From contig DATKBT010000070.1 in NCBI GenBank assembly GCA_035546295.1, positions 1-64,000 of the forward strand: a DNA stretch of 64,000 bases, in the 5' to 3' direction. A program made the translations under genes and the position numbers. Shown piece by piece: positions 1-9,211 of this stretch. Under the pieces are notes generated by a model. That model was given only the letters and a program-made list of their open reading frames with translations. It was not told the DNA's origin and searched no databases. The first letter of the stretch is position 1. Each line of letters begins with the position of its first letter. The stretch is from DATKBT01 sp035546295. GTDB lineage: Bacteria; Acidobacteriota; Thermoanaerobaculia; Multivoradales; Multivoraceae.

Positions 1-119
1 TACCAGGTCGGCGCGCGCTTGCGATTCTGAGTCACGGACCTTCTGCACGCAATCGGGATCCCGTTCTACGGCTGTTCCCCGGCGACGCGCCGAAGGCGCT
101 TGGAGCCGGGACGACATCA

Positions 120-159
120 GCCAGCCTCCGATGTGCTAACCAGCACATCGGAGGCTGGC
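120..159 (-). terminator. Perfect 18-bp stem-loop, possible terminator of the sulfatase operon
   Basis: The arms at 120-137 and 142-159 are perfect reverse complements around the loop AACC. The hairpin lies about 70 nt past the stop codon of the minus-strand sulfatase. No T-run follows on either strand, so it is not a classic intrinsic terminator; it may be a 3' mRNA-stabilising hairpin or a bidirectional terminator. Nothing else was recognised in positions 1-230. Confidence 0.5.
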
Positions 160-230
160 CCTTTCGGTCTCGCCACCAGCGCCGCGCGTCCGTCGGCCGA
201 CGGGAACGCCGGCCGCTACGGCCGGGCGGC

Positions 231-1766
231 TCAGGGAACCAGGCGCTCGCAGGCCTGCCAGTCGCCGCGGCGCAGCGGGATCCGCATGCCGCCGGTCTGC
301 TCGAGCAGCTCCCAGAGGCGGTCGCGCATCGCCTCGGCTCGCTCCCCATGGTCGGGCAGGTCGATCAGGTTGAAGCGCTCGTCGGGGTCGGCTTCGAGGT
401 CGTAGAGCTCCGCGGAGTCCCAAACACCGTGGTAGTAGATGTACTTGTAGCGCTCGTCGCGCAGCGCGAAGGTGGTCGGCGTGTGGGGGAAGGCGTGCTC
501 CCAGTAGTACTCGTAGAGCAGCTCCCCAGGGGAGCCCATCGGCTCGCCGCGCAGCGCCGGCAGCACCGAGCGGCCGTCGACCACCCCGCTCGGCGCCACG
601 CCGGCCAGGTCGAGGATGGTGGGAGCGACGTCGATGTTGCGGACCAGGTCGACCACCGTCGCGCCCGCCGGCACCAGCCCAGGCCCCCATGCGATCATCG
701 GGATGCGGATCGACTCCTCGTAAGCGTGGCGCTTGTCGATGAGACCGTGCTCGCCGAGCGAGAAACCGTTGTCGCTCAAGTAGAGCAGCAGCGTTCGCTC
801 GCCGAGCCCCGACCGCTCGAGGAAGTCGAGCACCCGGCCCACGCTCTCGTCGAGCGCGAGCAGCGTCTCGGCGTAACGCCGGTAGAAGGTGTCGAAGTCG
901 AACTGGCCGTGGTAGGCGTAGTCGACGCCGTGCCAACTGAAGCGCTGCGCCTGCACCCAGCGCGGCTGCCAGCGGAGGTTGGCCTCGGTCCTGGGCATGG
1001 TCACCGGGTAGGGGGTGGCGACGTCGCGGTAGGTGCCGGCGTGGCGCGGCGCAGGCACGAACTCGGCGTGCACGGCCTTGTGCGAGAGCACCAGGAAGAA
1101 CGGCGACCTCGCGTCACCGGCTTGGCTCTCGAGAGATGGGTTCTCGAGAGATGGGCTCTCGAGAGATGAGCTCTCGAGAGATTGTCGCTCGAGCCACTCC
1201 AGCGCCAGGTCGGTGAGGACGTCGGTGGTGTAGCCCTCCACCTGGCGCCGCTCGCCGTCGACGTTGAGCACCGGATCCACGTAGACGCCCTGGCCGCGGA
1301 AGCTGACCCAGTGGTCGAACCCGGGGCGCGGGTCGTCGACGTCCTCGCCCATGTGCCACTTGCCGACGTAGGCGGTGCGCCAGCCGGCCGCCTGCAGGAG
1401 CTCGGGGAAGAATACGGTCCCGGGCGGGATCCCCGAGGTGTTGTCGACCACGCCATGCCGGTGGGCGTACTGCCCGGTGAGGATGGAGGCGCGGCTGGGC
1501 GAGCACAGCGACGTGGTCACGAACGCGTTGGCGAGATGGGCGCCGGCGCGCGCCATGCGGTCCAGGCCGGGGGTGGCGAGGAAGTCGGGCGCGCGCGGGT
1601 GGAAGCTCATGAAGTCGTAGCGGTGGTCGTCGCTCAGGACGAGGATCACGTTGCGCGGTTGCTCGCTGGCCCGCGGTGCGGGCTGCCCTTGCTGGCCGGC
1701 GCCGGTCGCGGCCACCCCGCTCGCCAGGACCGTCCACGCGGCCCACCCTGCGACGCCGAGGCTCAT
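231..1766 (-). CDS. Secreted sulfatase (alkaline phosphatase superfamily)
   Basis: A 511-residue type I sulfatase, expected to hydrolyse sulfate esters on a glycan in the periplasm or outside the cell. An N-terminal hydrophobic stretch of about 24 residues looks like a signal peptide. The metal-binding Asp pair follows at residues 46-47 (VLSDDH). The formylglycine motif C-S-P-S-R is at residues 88-92, with Cys88 as the residue to be oxidised by a formylglycine-generating enzyme, followed by ILTGQ. GKWHMG further on matches the family. The ATG at 1766 overlaps the GH3 stop as ATGA, which fixes the start and implies translational coupling. A 15-bp tandem repeat adds a Ser-Leu-Glu-rich insert near residues 194-214. 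Sulfatase family assignment is firm; the substrate is unknown. Confidence 0.93.
   Translation of the reverse strand: MSLGVAGWAAWTVLASGVAATGAGQQGQPAPRASEQPRNVILVLSDDHRYDFMSFHPRAPDFLATPGLDRMARAGAHLANAFVTTSLCSPSRASILTGQYAHRHGVVDNTSGIPPGTVFFPELLQAAGWRTAYVGKWHMGEDVDDPRPGFDHWVSFRGQGVYVDPVLNVDGERRQVEGYTTDVLTDLALEWLERQSLESSSLESPSLENPSLESQAGDARSPFFLVLSHKAVHAEFVPAPRHAGTYRDVATPYPVTMPRTEANLRWQPRWVQAQRFSWHGVDYAYHGQFDFDTFYRRYAETLLALDESVGRVLDFLERSGLGERTLLLYLSDNGFSLGEHGLIDKRHAYEESIRIPMIAWGPGLVPAGATVVDLVRNIDVAPTILDLAGVAPSGVVDGRSVLPALRGEPMGSPGELLYEYYWEHAFPHTPTTFALRDERYKYIYYHGVWDSAELYDLEADPDERFNLIDLPDHGERAEAMRDRLWELLEQTGGMRIPLRRGDWQACERLVP
1126..1185. repeat. 15-bp in-frame tandem repeat, 4 units, inside the sulfatase gene
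   Basis: Four abutting 15-bp units, each containing the 10-bp palindrome or near-palindrome CTCTCGAGAG, followed by a partial fifth. In the minus-strand reading frame each unit encodes five residues of type SLESP, so changes in copy number preserve the frame. Confidence 0.9.
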
Positions 1767-4141
1767 GGCTCCTCCACCCGGAACAGCGCCTCCCGCGTAG
1801 CCGCCGAGCTGCCGCCGACGAAGACCGTGAAGGTGCCGGGCTCGACCACGCGACGCATCTCGAGATCGTAGAACGCCAGGTCGTCGGGCTCCAGTCGGAA
1901 CGAGACCGTCTGCGCCTCGCCTGGCTCGAGCTGGATCTTCTCGAAGCCGCGCAACTCCTTCACCGGCCGGGTGACGCTGGCGACGTCGTCGCGCAGATAG
2001 ACCTGCACCACTTCGGCGCCGGCGCGCTCGCCGGTGTTGGTGACGGTGACCGCGACCTCGAGCGCCTGGTCGGGGCCGATCACGTCCTTCGAAAGACGCG
2101 GCGCGTCGTACTCGAAGGTGGTGTAGGAGAGGCCGTGGCCGAACGGATAGAGCGGCGTCCACTCCACGTCGAGGTACTTGGACGTGTACTTGTTGTCGGG
2201 GTCGGGCGGGCGCCCGGTGTTCCTGCGGCTGTAGTAGACGGGCACCTGGCCGACGGTGCGCGGGAAGGTCACCGGCAGCTTGCCGCTCGGGTTGGCGTCC
2301 CCAAACAGCACGTCGGCGAGGGCGGGACCCATCTGCACGCCCAGGTACCAAGCCTCGAGGATTGCGGGGGCATGCTCGGCGAGCCACGGGATCGCGAGCG
2401 GCCGGCCGTTCATCAGCACCACCACCAGCGGCTTGCCTTCGGCGGCGGCCTGGACGCGCTGCGCCAGCTCGAGCTGCGCGCCGGGGAGGCCGAGGCTGGA
2501 GCGGTTGTTCGCCTCGGCGCTCATCTCCTGGTCCTCGCCCACCACCAGCACCACGGCGTCGGCCGTACGCGCCGCGGCGACCGCCTCGTCGAAGCCGGAG
2601 GTGTCGCTCTCGCGCACCGGGGCACCGCGGGCGTACACCACGTCGGCGCCGGGAGCCACCGCTCGCCGGATGCCCTCGAGGACGGTGACTGCATCCTCGG
2701 GGCGTCCCGCCGCCGCCCACGAGCCGAGCGGATCGCGCGCGGAGTCGGCGAGCGCGCCGATCACGGCCAGGCGCCCCAGGTCCTTGCTCAGCGGCAGCAC
2801 GCCACGATCGTTCTTCAACAGCACGATCGACTCGCGCGCCAGCTCGCGCGCCGCCTGGAGATGCTCGGGCGTCAGCGTCACGGCCCGCTCGCGCGCGGCG
2901 TCGCAGTAGCGGTACGGATCCTCGAACAGCCCCAGCTCGGCCTTCGCGCGCAACACCCGGCGCACCGCCCTGTCGACCTGCGCCTCCCCGAGCTCGCCGG
3001 CGCGCACCGCGGCGGGCAGGTGCTCGAGGTAGATGTTGCTGACCATGTCGACGTCGACCCCGGCGCGCAGCGCCAGGATGCCGGCGTCGCGCGGCGTCGC
3101 CGCGACGCCGTGCGGCATCAGCTCCATGACGCCGGTGTAGTCGCTGACCAGGATCCCGTCGAACCCCCACTGCCCGCGCAGCACGTCGGTCAAGAGGCGC
3201 CGATGCGCGTGCATGGGCACGCCCGCGATCTCGTTGAAGGCCGCCATCACCGAGCCCGCGCCGGCGCGCACCGCTGCCTCGAACGGCGGCATGTGCACCT
3301 CCCACAGAGTGCGCTCGGAGATGTCGGCGACGTCGTAGTCGCGACCACCCTCGGCGGCGCCGTAGGCGACGAAGTGCTTGGCGGTCGCGATCATGGTGTC
3401 GGGCGACGCCAGATCTCCTCCCTGCTCTCCTCCCTGCTCTCCTCCCTGCTCTCCTCCCTGCAATCCCCGTCCTTGAAATCCACGGACCCGCGCGGCCGCC
3501 ATCACGGAGCCGAGGTGGGGATCCTCGCCCGAGCCCTCGACCACCCGTCCCCAACGCGGGTCGCGCGCGATGTCGACCATCGGCGCGTAGGTCCAGTGCA
3601 GGCCGTGCGCGGTCGCCTCGACCGCCGCGATGCGGGCTGCGCCCTCGACCGCCTCGACGTTCCAGGAGCTCGCCTCCGCGAGCGGGACCGGGAAGATGGT
3701 CCGGAAGCCGTGGATCACGTCGTGGGCGAAGAGCAGGGGGATGCCGAGCCGGGACTCCTCGACCGCGACGCGCTGCAGCGAGCGGGTGGACTCGGCGCCG
3801 TAGACCCCCAGGAACGAGCCGATCGCGCCTCGGCGGACCTCGTCCTCGCTCCCCGCCGGCGCCCGCGGTCCGGTGTCGCTCCACTCGCCCCGCCACTGGG
3901 TGAGCTGGCCGAGCTTCTCCTCGAGCGTCATGCGCGCCAGCAGGTCGTCGACGAAGGCGCCGGTGTCGGCGCTCGGCGTCGGCTGGGCGGGACGCTGGGC
4001 AGTCGTGACGGCGGCGGGGATTGCACGCAGGAACGCCGGCGCGGAGACCGCGCCCTGCGGCGCGGCGCAGAGCGCGAACAGCCCCAGCAGGGCCAGGGCG
4101 CCCGCGGCGCTCCGTGCTCGGAGTGGCGGGCGAGAGCTCAT
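1763..4141 (-). CDS. Glycoside hydrolase family 3 beta-glucosidase, secreted
   Basis: A 792-residue GH3 enzyme that should remove glucose from the non-reducing end of beta-glucosides. A signal peptide covers about residues 1-34. The GH3 N-terminal barrel follows (MTLEEKLGQL), with the predicted nucleophile Asp334 in VSDYTG. Then come the GH3 C-terminal domain (MNGRPLAIPW) and a fibronectin-III-like C-terminus (VTVTNTGERAG). The ATG at 4141 is preferred over an in-frame ATG at 4186: it has a GGGGAGG ribosome site and overlaps the upstream stop as ATGA. A 12-bp repeat encodes a GGEQ-rich loop at residues 227-242. With a GH144-like neighbour upstream and a sulfatase downstream, a role in degrading an extracellular or periplasmic glucan is inferred. 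Confidence 0.93.
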   Translation of the reverse strand: MSSRPPLRARSAAGALALLGLFALCAAPQGAVSAPAFLRAIPAAVTTAQRPAQPTPSADTGAFVDDLLARMTLEEKLGQLTQWRGEWSDTGPRAPAGSEDEVRRGAIGSFLGVYGAESTRSLQRVAVEESRLGIPLLFAHDVIHGFRTIFPVPLAEASSWNVEAVEGAARIAAVEATAHGLHWTYAPMVDIARDPRWGRVVEGSGEDPHLGSVMAAARVRGFQGRGLQGGEQGGEQGGEQGGDLASPDTMIATAKHFVAYGAAEGGRDYDVADISERTLWEVHMPPFEAAVRAGAGSVMAAFNEIAGVPMHAHRRLLTDVLRGQWGFDGILVSDYTGVMELMPHGVAATPRDAGILALRAGVDVDMVSNIYLEHLPAAVRAGELGEAQVDRAVRRVLRAKAELGLFEDPYRYCDAARERAVTLTPEHLQAARELARESIVLLKNDRGVLPLSKDLGRLAVIGALADSARDPLGSWAAAGRPEDAVTVLEGIRRAVAPGADVVYARGAPVRESDTSGFDEAVAAARTADAVVLVVGEDQEMSAEANNRSSLGLPGAQLELAQRVQAAAEGKPLVVVLMNGRPLAIPWLAEHAPAILEAWYLGVQMGPALADVLFGDANPSGKLPVTFPRTVGQVPVYYSRRNTGRPPDPDNKYTSKYLDVEWTPLYPFGHGLSYTTFEYDAPRLSKDVIGPDQALEVAVTVTNTGERAGAEVVQVYLRDDVASVTRPVKELRGFEKIQLEPGEAQTVSFRLEPDDLAFYDLEMRRVVEPGTFTVFVGGSSAATREALFRVEEP
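3415..3462. repeat. 12-bp in-frame tandem repeat, 4 units, inside the GH3 gene
   Basis: Four abutting copies of CTCCTCCCTGCT (last base varies in the fourth). On the minus strand they encode repeated GGEQ in a loop of the N-terminal GH3 domain, about 90 residues before the nucleophile. Confidence 0.9.
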
Positions 4142-5598
4142 CCGCACCTCCCCTCGAGCCAGCCTCCGCGGAAACCGGCTCGACACAGACCGCGGACGAT
4201 CGACTCGTCCTCCTTCATCGTCTCCCAGATCAGCCCGCTGCGGTGGTTCTCGATCATCAGCACGATCGGGCCCTGGTCGATGCCCAGGACCTCGTCGTCG
4301 AACCAGCCGATGCCGGGAACGACCGCGCCGTGGCGTGTGGGCGTCCGTTCGGTCAGCGTCGGGTTGAAGGCGTCGAAGAACCCGTAGCGGCCGTAGAGAT
4401 GCTCGCCGTAGCGTTCGCTCATCGCCCGCAGCGCCGCGATGGTCACCTCGGGGGCGAACGGGACGGAGCCTCCTGCCGCGGTCGGCGCGATGGTGCCGTC
4501 GTCGCGGACGTCGTCGGCCGCGACGCCACGCGCCCAGTACGTGTGGAACCGGCGCTCGCGGCCGTCGATCACCAGCGTCGAGTCGAGCGGGCCATCGCAG
4601 GCGGTCAACCCCCAGACGTCCTCGTCGTAACCGCGCCAGCCGTCGGGGTTGTCGATCGCGTAGGCCCGCTGCGCCAGGGTGGCGCGCCGCGAGTTCTCGA
4701 AGTAGTCGATCCCGCGCTCGCGCATGAACTCGTCCTGGATCCCGCGGAAGTCGATCCAGACGTGCGAGTACTGGTGGCCGAACAGCGGCGCGAACTGGAG
4801 GAGCTCCTGGCCGTGGAGCTCACCCCACTGGTAGCTGCTGGTGTAATGGTCCCAGATCTCGAGGCCGGCGGGGTGGGTGGGAGAGCCGAGAGCGAGCACA
4901 TGCAGCAGGATGCTCTCGTCGTAGCCGCGCCAGCGCGCCCGCCCGAAACCTCGGTCGGGCTCGGGACGCCAGGCCATGGTGAGCCCCTGCTCGTCGTCGC
5001 CCGCGGGCGCGATCTGAAACCACGGCCACTCGACGCGCCCGAACAGCGCGTCGGCGAGCGAGCGGATCTCGGCCTCGCCGGCGTCCGGCCGGTCGAAATA
5101 GGAGCGTGCGAAGAGCACGCCCGCCATCAGCAGCGCGGTGTCGATGGTCGACAGCTCGGTGGTCCCGTGCCGGTGACCGGTGTCGAGGTCGAGGAAGTGG
5201 TAGTAGAAGCCGCGATAGCCGGTGACCTCGGTGGTCCCGGCGCCCTGCGGCGCATTCCAGAAGAAGCGCAGCGTCTCGAGCGTCCGATCGCGCGCCTCCT
5301 CGCGCTCGATCCACCCCCGCTCGACCCCGACGGGATACGCGGTGAGCGCGAAGCCGACCGCCGCGATGCTCGCGAACGGCCGCGACGGCCAGCGGTCCGG
5401 CGCCAGGCCGGTTCCCGGCTCGGCGGTCTCCCAGAAGTAGTCGAAGGTCCGCCGCTGCAGGTCGTCGAGGAAGTCGGCCTGGTCGCGGAGAGCCTCCGAA
5501 AGCGGCCGCGGCGTCGCCACCCGGTCCGCCGGCGCCGCCGCGCAGGCGGCGACCAGCAGGCAGGTCAGGACCAGGTGGATCGCGCGCGCTATGCTCAA
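4138..5598 (-). CDS. Glucoamylase-like (PF10091/GH144-type) lipoprotein, probable endo-glucanase
   Basis: About 486 residues. The lipoprotein signal (hydrophobic stretch ending LLVAAC-AAAP) starts just after a TTG at 5598, chosen as the start because the in-frame sequence further upstream is low-quality Arg-rich translation. The mature part carries signatures of the glucoamylase-like domain: AAVGFALTAYPVG, a TLETLRFFW helix, GFYYHFLD, TALLMAGVLFA, GWRGYDEDVWGLTACDG, AAGGSVPFAPE and a closing GIDQGPIVLMIENHRSG. This fold includes GH144 endo-beta-1,2-glucanases; in Bacteroides such an enzyme is paired with a GH3 acting on sophorose. The stop overlaps the GH3 ATG. Family confidence is high; beta-1,2 specificity is inferred from family and context only. 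Confidence 0.85.
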   Translation of the reverse strand: MSIARAIHLVLTCLLVAACAAAPADRVATPRPLSEALRDQADFLDDLQRRTFDYFWETAEPGTGLAPDRWPSRPFASIAAVGFALTAYPVGVERGWIEREEARDRTLETLRFFWNAPQGAGTTEVTGYRGFYYHFLDLDTGHRHGTTELSTIDTALLMAGVLFARSYFDRPDAGEAEIRSLADALFGRVEWPWFQIAPAGDDEQGLTMAWRPEPDRGFGRARWRGYDESILLHVLALGSPTHPAGLEIWDHYTSSYQWGELHGQELLQFAPLFGHQYSHVWIDFRGIQDEFMRERGIDYFENSRRATLAQRAYAIDNPDGWRGYDEDVWGLTACDGPLDSTLVIDGRERRFHTYWARGVAADDVRDDGTIAPTAAGGSVPFAPEVTIAALRAMSERYGEHLYGRYGFFDAFNPTLTERTPTRHGAVVPGIGWFDDEVLGIDQGPIVLMIENHRSGLIWETMKEDESIVRGLCRAGFRGGWLEGRCG

Positions 5599-6190
5599 CG
5601 GGAGCTCGGGTCGGTGGGAGGTCGGCCGCGCCACCAGGCGCCGGCCGCGGCGTCTCCTGTCAAGGTACGTGGGGTCGAGGTGGGGGTCAAGCCGAACGTT
5701 CTGCACGGCGGCCTTCGGCGAGACGAGAGTGCGCCGTCGAGCGGCCCTGGCCGACCTCCCCCGATGCCACCTTTCTAGTACCACCCGTCCGGCCCGCGCG
5801 CTTCCTGGCCGAAGTGGGCTCCCTCGACGACGCCGAGGACCGTGTGAAGGCACTGGGCGACATCGTGTTCTGGTCGGCTACCACGAGCGTCTGGGACCTC
5901 CTTCAACCAGCACCTCTCGCACCTCCTCCCGGGAACCGAAGCGCATCGAGGGGCGCGGCCGCGAAGCGATCGCCGAGCCGTCCGGTCGCGCGACGAACGA
6001 GCGGAGACTCGTTCCTGCCGTGTACGATCGCCGCATCAGAATCCCGACCACCGCGCGCGATGAGACGCAACGCCACGCCAGGATCGGGTGGCAAGAGCCT
6101 CGAGAGTCCGCATCGGTCCATCCCACCAGGAACCCTTCCATCGTCGACACAGAAGGTGAACCCACCCCCCCCGACTCGAGGGGATGCCAG
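5599..6190. other. 592-bp divergent intergenic region, possible gene relic
   Basis: This separates the minus-strand glycosidase operon from the plus-strand glycan export cluster and must hold both promoters; none was convincingly recognised. On the plus strand at about 5799-5930 one frame reads like a fragment of a real protein (FLAEVGSLDDAEDRV, then GDIVFW) but has no good start and quickly degenerates. It could be the tail of a lost gene. No structural RNA was seen. Confidence 0.35.
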
Positions 6191-7054
6191 GTGAGCAGCC
6201 TCCCTGCCGGGCCCAGGTGCGAGGAATCCCTCGACGAGCCGCTGACCTTCATCCGCCCTTCGAGGGGCTGGAGGACCCTCGATCTCCGGGAACTGTGGGC
6301 CTACCGTGAACTGGTGTACTTCCTGGTCTGGAGGGACATCAAGGTCCGCTACAAGCAGACCGCGCTCGGCGCCTCATGGGCGATCATTCAGCCCTTCTTC
6401 ACGATGGTGGTGTTCAGCCTGTTCTTCGGCCGGCTGGCGGGGGTCCCCTCCGACGGCCTCCCCTATCCCGTCTTCAGCTTTGCGGCGCTCGTGCCGTGGA
6501 CGTTATTCGCCACCGGGCTGACGATGTCCGCAGCGAGTCTCGTGGGGAATCAGGATCTGCTGAAGAAGGTCTATTTCCCTCGCCTCGCGATTCCCCTTGC
6601 CCCCGTCCTGGCGGCGGTGGTGGACTTCGCAATCGCCTTCACCGTCCTGCTGGGCATGATGTGGTTCTACGGGATCGTGCCGGGGCTAGAAGCCCTCGCC
6701 CTGGTCCCGCTCCTCACCCTGACCCTGGTCACGTCCTTGGCTGTGGGGCTCTGGCTGTCAGCCCTGAACGTCCGGTACCGGGATGTTCGCTACGCTCTTC
6801 CCTTCCTCGTCCAACTCTGGCTGTTCCTCACCCCCATCGCCTACCCGAGCAGCCTCCTGGACGAGCCCTGGCGAACGCTCTACGCCATCAATCCCATGGT
6901 CGGGGTCGTCGAGGGGTTTCGATGGGCCCTCCTGGGAACCGACACCGCGCCCGGACCCATGATCCTGGTTTCGTCGCTGGCCGCCCTGGCCCTTCTCGCG
7001 GGCGGCGCGTTCTATTTCCGCCGGTTGGAACGCACCTTCGCGGACCTGGTCTGA
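6191..7054 (+). CDS. wzm: ABC-2 type polysaccharide export permease (Wzm-like)
   Basis: A 287-residue inner-membrane permease expected to export a polysaccharide built on undecaprenyl diphosphate across the cytoplasmic membrane, together with the ATPase encoded 4 nt downstream. The N-terminal cytoplasmic helix carries the family signature LVWRDIKVRYKQTALG, followed by about six membrane segments and LNVRYRDVRYALPFLVQ before the last helices. The start is placed at GTG 6191 with GAGGGG 7 nt upstream; a longer in-frame extension upstream looks non-coding. Neighbouring wzt, methyltransferase and glycosyltransferase genes support an O-antigen or related surface glycan. Codon use looks less GC-extreme than in the flanking genes, a hint of acquisition. 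Confidence 0.9.
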   Translation: MSSLPAGPRCEESLDEPLTFIRPSRGWRTLDLRELWAYRELVYFLVWRDIKVRYKQTALGASWAIIQPFFTMVVFSLFFGRLAGVPSDGLPYPVFSFAALVPWTLFATGLTMSAASLVGNQDLLKKVYFPRLAIPLAPVLAAVVDFAIAFTVLLGMMWFYGIVPGLEALALVPLLTLTLVTSLAVGLWLSALNVRYRDVRYALPFLVQLWLFLTPIAYPSSLLDEPWRTLYAINPMVGVVEGFRWALLGTDTAPGPMILVSSLAALALLAGGAFYFRRLERTFADLV

Positions 7055-7058
7055 ACCG

Positions 7059-8306
7059 ATGAGTCACGCCATCGTCGCGGAGGGTATCGGAAAGAAGTAC
7101 CGGATTGGAGCTTCCCTCGATCCGCGGCGCACGCTTCGCGAAGCCATCGTCGATTTCGTGGGATCCGTCGCTCGCCGCCTCCGGAGTCCGATCGCCTCGT
7201 CGACTGGGGCGGGAGAAGCCCCGACCACCTTCTGGGCGCTTCGAGACGTCTCCTTTCAGGTGCCCAAGGGCGAAGCCCTGGGGATCATCGGCCACAACGG
7301 CGCCGGGAAGAGCACCCTCCTCAAGATCCTCTCACGAATCACGGAACCGACGGTGGGAGAAGCCCGGGTCCGGGGACGAGTCGGTTCGCTTCTGGAGGTG
7401 GGAACTGGCTTCCATTCCGAGCTGACCGGGCGTGAGAACGTGTTCCTGAGCGGTGCCGTCCTGGGCATGAAGCGAGCCGAGATCCTCCGAAAGTTCGAGG
7501 AGATCGTGGAGTTCGCCGAGGTGAGCGCCTTCATCGACACCCCCGTGAAGCACTACTCGAGCGGCATGTACCTCAGGCTCGCCTTCTCAGTGGCCGCGCA
7601 CCTGGAACCCGACGTCCTGATCATCGACGAGGTCCTGGCCGTCGGAGACGAGAACTTTCAGCACAAGTGCCTCGGCCGAATGAAGACGGTGACCCAGACC
7701 GGTAGGACGGTCATTTTCGTGAGCCACAACCTCTCGGCCGTCCGTACACTCTGCCGACAGGCCCTGGTCCTGGACCGGGGCCAGGTCGCGGATCGGGGGA
7801 CAGCCGTGGAGTGCGTCCAGCGCTATGCCAGTCTCGCCGGGGGGTCGGTCACGGAATGGCAACGACCGGATCACCTCCCCTCGACGGGTGCCCTCCTCCT
7901 GACCTCCGTGGAATCCGAGCTCGGTGGTCACCAACCCCACCTCCGTCTCGATCTGACGCTCCAGTTTCTCTCGCGGGCGCCCCATCCCCCCGCCTTCGTC
8001 GCCGTGGACATCCTGGACGCGTTGGGGACCCCGTTGATGCAGGCGCTGCCCCGCTTGGACGGGTTCATCGGGGAGCGGCAGGGCATCGAGAGGGTCCGGA
8101 TGGAGATCGATCTGCCCCCCCTCATCCCGGACACCTATTTCCTGAACGTGTGGGCCGGCAGTCACAACACCCAGACCCTCGACCAGGTCGAGAGGGTCGT
8201 CGGCTTCCAGGTGACCGAATCCCCGACTCCGGGGCGCGCCTTCCCACACACTCCTGACCACGGTCACGTGGTGCCCCCATCCAGAGTCCGACTCCTGGAC
8301 CGCTGA
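7059..8306 (+). CDS. wzt: Polysaccharide export ABC ATPase with C-terminal glycan-binding domain (Wzt-like)
   Basis: A 415-residue nucleotide-binding partner of the permease. Visible motifs are Walker A GHNGAGKST at 78-86, the ABC signature YSSGM at 166-170, Walker B VLIIDE at 186-191 and the H-loop histidine at 223 (VSHN). The C-terminal part from about residue 260 is a beta-rich extension like the Wzt carbohydrate-recognition domain, which in characterised systems reads a chain-terminating modification before export. A methyltransferase gene follows 41 nt downstream, so methyl capping is a reasonable but unproven guess. Confidence 0.92.
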   Translation: MSHAIVAEGIGKKYRIGASLDPRRTLREAIVDFVGSVARRLRSPIASSTGAGEAPTTFWALRDVSFQVPKGEALGIIGHNGAGKSTLLKILSRITEPTVGEARVRGRVGSLLEVGTGFHSELTGRENVFLSGAVLGMKRAEILRKFEEIVEFAEVSAFIDTPVKHYSSGMYLRLAFSVAAHLEPDVLIIDEVLAVGDENFQHKCLGRMKTVTQTGRTVIFVSHNLSAVRTLCRQALVLDRGQVADRGTAVECVQRYASLAGGSVTEWQRPDHLPSTGALLLTSVESELGGHQPHLRLDLTLQFLSRAPHPPAFVAVDILDALGTPLMQALPRLDGFIGERQGIERVRMEIDLPPLIPDTYFLNVWAGSHNTQTLDQVERVVGFQVTESPTPGRAFPHTPDHGHVVPPSRVRLLDR

Positions 8307-8347
8307 GCCCGGGGGTCTTCCGTCCATGGATCGGAGGCTTGCGAGGC

Positions 8348-9031
8348 ATGCTCGATCGACTGCACCTTGGCGTCCTGAAGGCGTGCCAACACTGGTTCCA
8401 GTCCAGTGTCCGCGCAATCGAGGACGCCAGGATGCGACGGGAGGTCCACCGTTCGGGGATCGGCAAACTCCCCCGGATTCCCAGCTGGACCCAGCCCGCG
8501 GAGCTTCGACTCCTCTATCGTCTGGCGGAAGCGTGTCCACCGGGGGCGATGGCGCTCGAAGTGGGTTCCCATCTCGGGGCCTCCAGCTTCTATCTCGCCG
8601 CGGGTCTGAGCAAGGTCAATGGACACCTCCTCTGCGTCGACACGTGGTGGAACGACACCATGCCGGAGGGGAGGATGGACCTCTTTGACGACTTCCTCGA
8701 GAACGTCCGCTCGCTGACGGATCGGATCACCCCCATCCGGAAACGAAGCGACGAGCTCGATGACCCGGATGTACCCCGACCGCTCGACCTGGTGTTCATC
8801 GATGCCGACCACAGTTATCCCGCCGTCCGGGACGACATCCATCGGGTCGTTCCCTGGATGAGGGTCGAGGCCCTCCTGTCCCTCCACGACTTCGGCGCTC
8901 CCGAACACCCCGGAGTGGCCCGGGCCGTCGGTGAGCTCCTGGCCACAGGGGAGTGGGTCGTCCACGCCCAGGTGGAACGGATGATCGTCCTCCGGAGACC
9001 CGGGACCGCTCATCCATCCGGCCTCGCATGA
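8348..9031 (+). CDS. Class I SAM-dependent methyltransferase (Methyltransf_24-like)
   Basis: About 227 residues. Motif I is ALEVGSHLGAS at 69-79, CVDTWWND follows at 96-103 as the acidic loop for SAM ribose, and FIDADHSY at 150-157 matches motif IV of the sugar or small-molecule O-methyltransferase group. The ATG at 8348 has GGAGG 10 nt upstream; an in-frame TTG at 8339 is the alternative. Its place between wzt and a GT2 gene suggests it modifies the exported glycan, possibly as the chain terminator read by Wzt. The substrate cannot be read from sequence. Confidence 0.85.
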   Translation: MLDRLHLGVLKACQHWFQSSVRAIEDARMRREVHRSGIGKLPRIPSWTQPAELRLLYRLAEACPPGAMALEVGSHLGASSFYLAAGLSKVNGHLLCVDTWWNDTMPEGRMDLFDDFLENVRSLTDRITPIRKRSDELDDPDVPRPLDLVFIDADHSYPAVRDDIHRVVPWMRVEALLSLHDFGAPEHPGVARAVGELLATGEWVVHAQVERMIVLRRPGTAHPSGLA

Positions 9032-9211
9032 AGGTTCAGCCGGAACGGGTGCGGACTCCACCCGGGGAACGTGATCGGGGGTCAGCTCGGAGACCTCGCA
9101 AGACTCGATCCCGCTGTCATCGACGTCACCTGCGCGTTCCGACGAATCCGTGTGATGCGCGGCCTTAGGATCCGCGATCGAGCGTTGTCCTCCCTCACAC
9201 GCACGAGATCC

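Noticed and set aside
1126..1185. Possible CRISPR or spacer array in the repeat tracts
   Set aside because: Units abut without spacers, are 6-15 bp, and keep the reading frame of the host genes.
231..3896. A 1221-codon open frame on the minus strand covering both sulfatase and part of GH3
   Set aside because: Only the part from 1766 down is the sulfatase; the rest is out-of-frame translation of GH3, left open by high GC, and is Arg-rich without homology.
1676..4387. A 903-codon plus-strand open frame opposite the GH3 gene
   Set aside because: Antisense shadow of a well-supported GH3 gene; composition is His/Arg/Asp-rich with no motif. Many similar long antisense frames in the window were rejected for the same reason.
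5814..6194. Plus-strand gene in front of wzm
   Set aside because: Only the first 30 codons look protein-like; the remainder is Pro/Arg/Ser-rich and lacks a start with ribosome site. Kept only as a possible relic.
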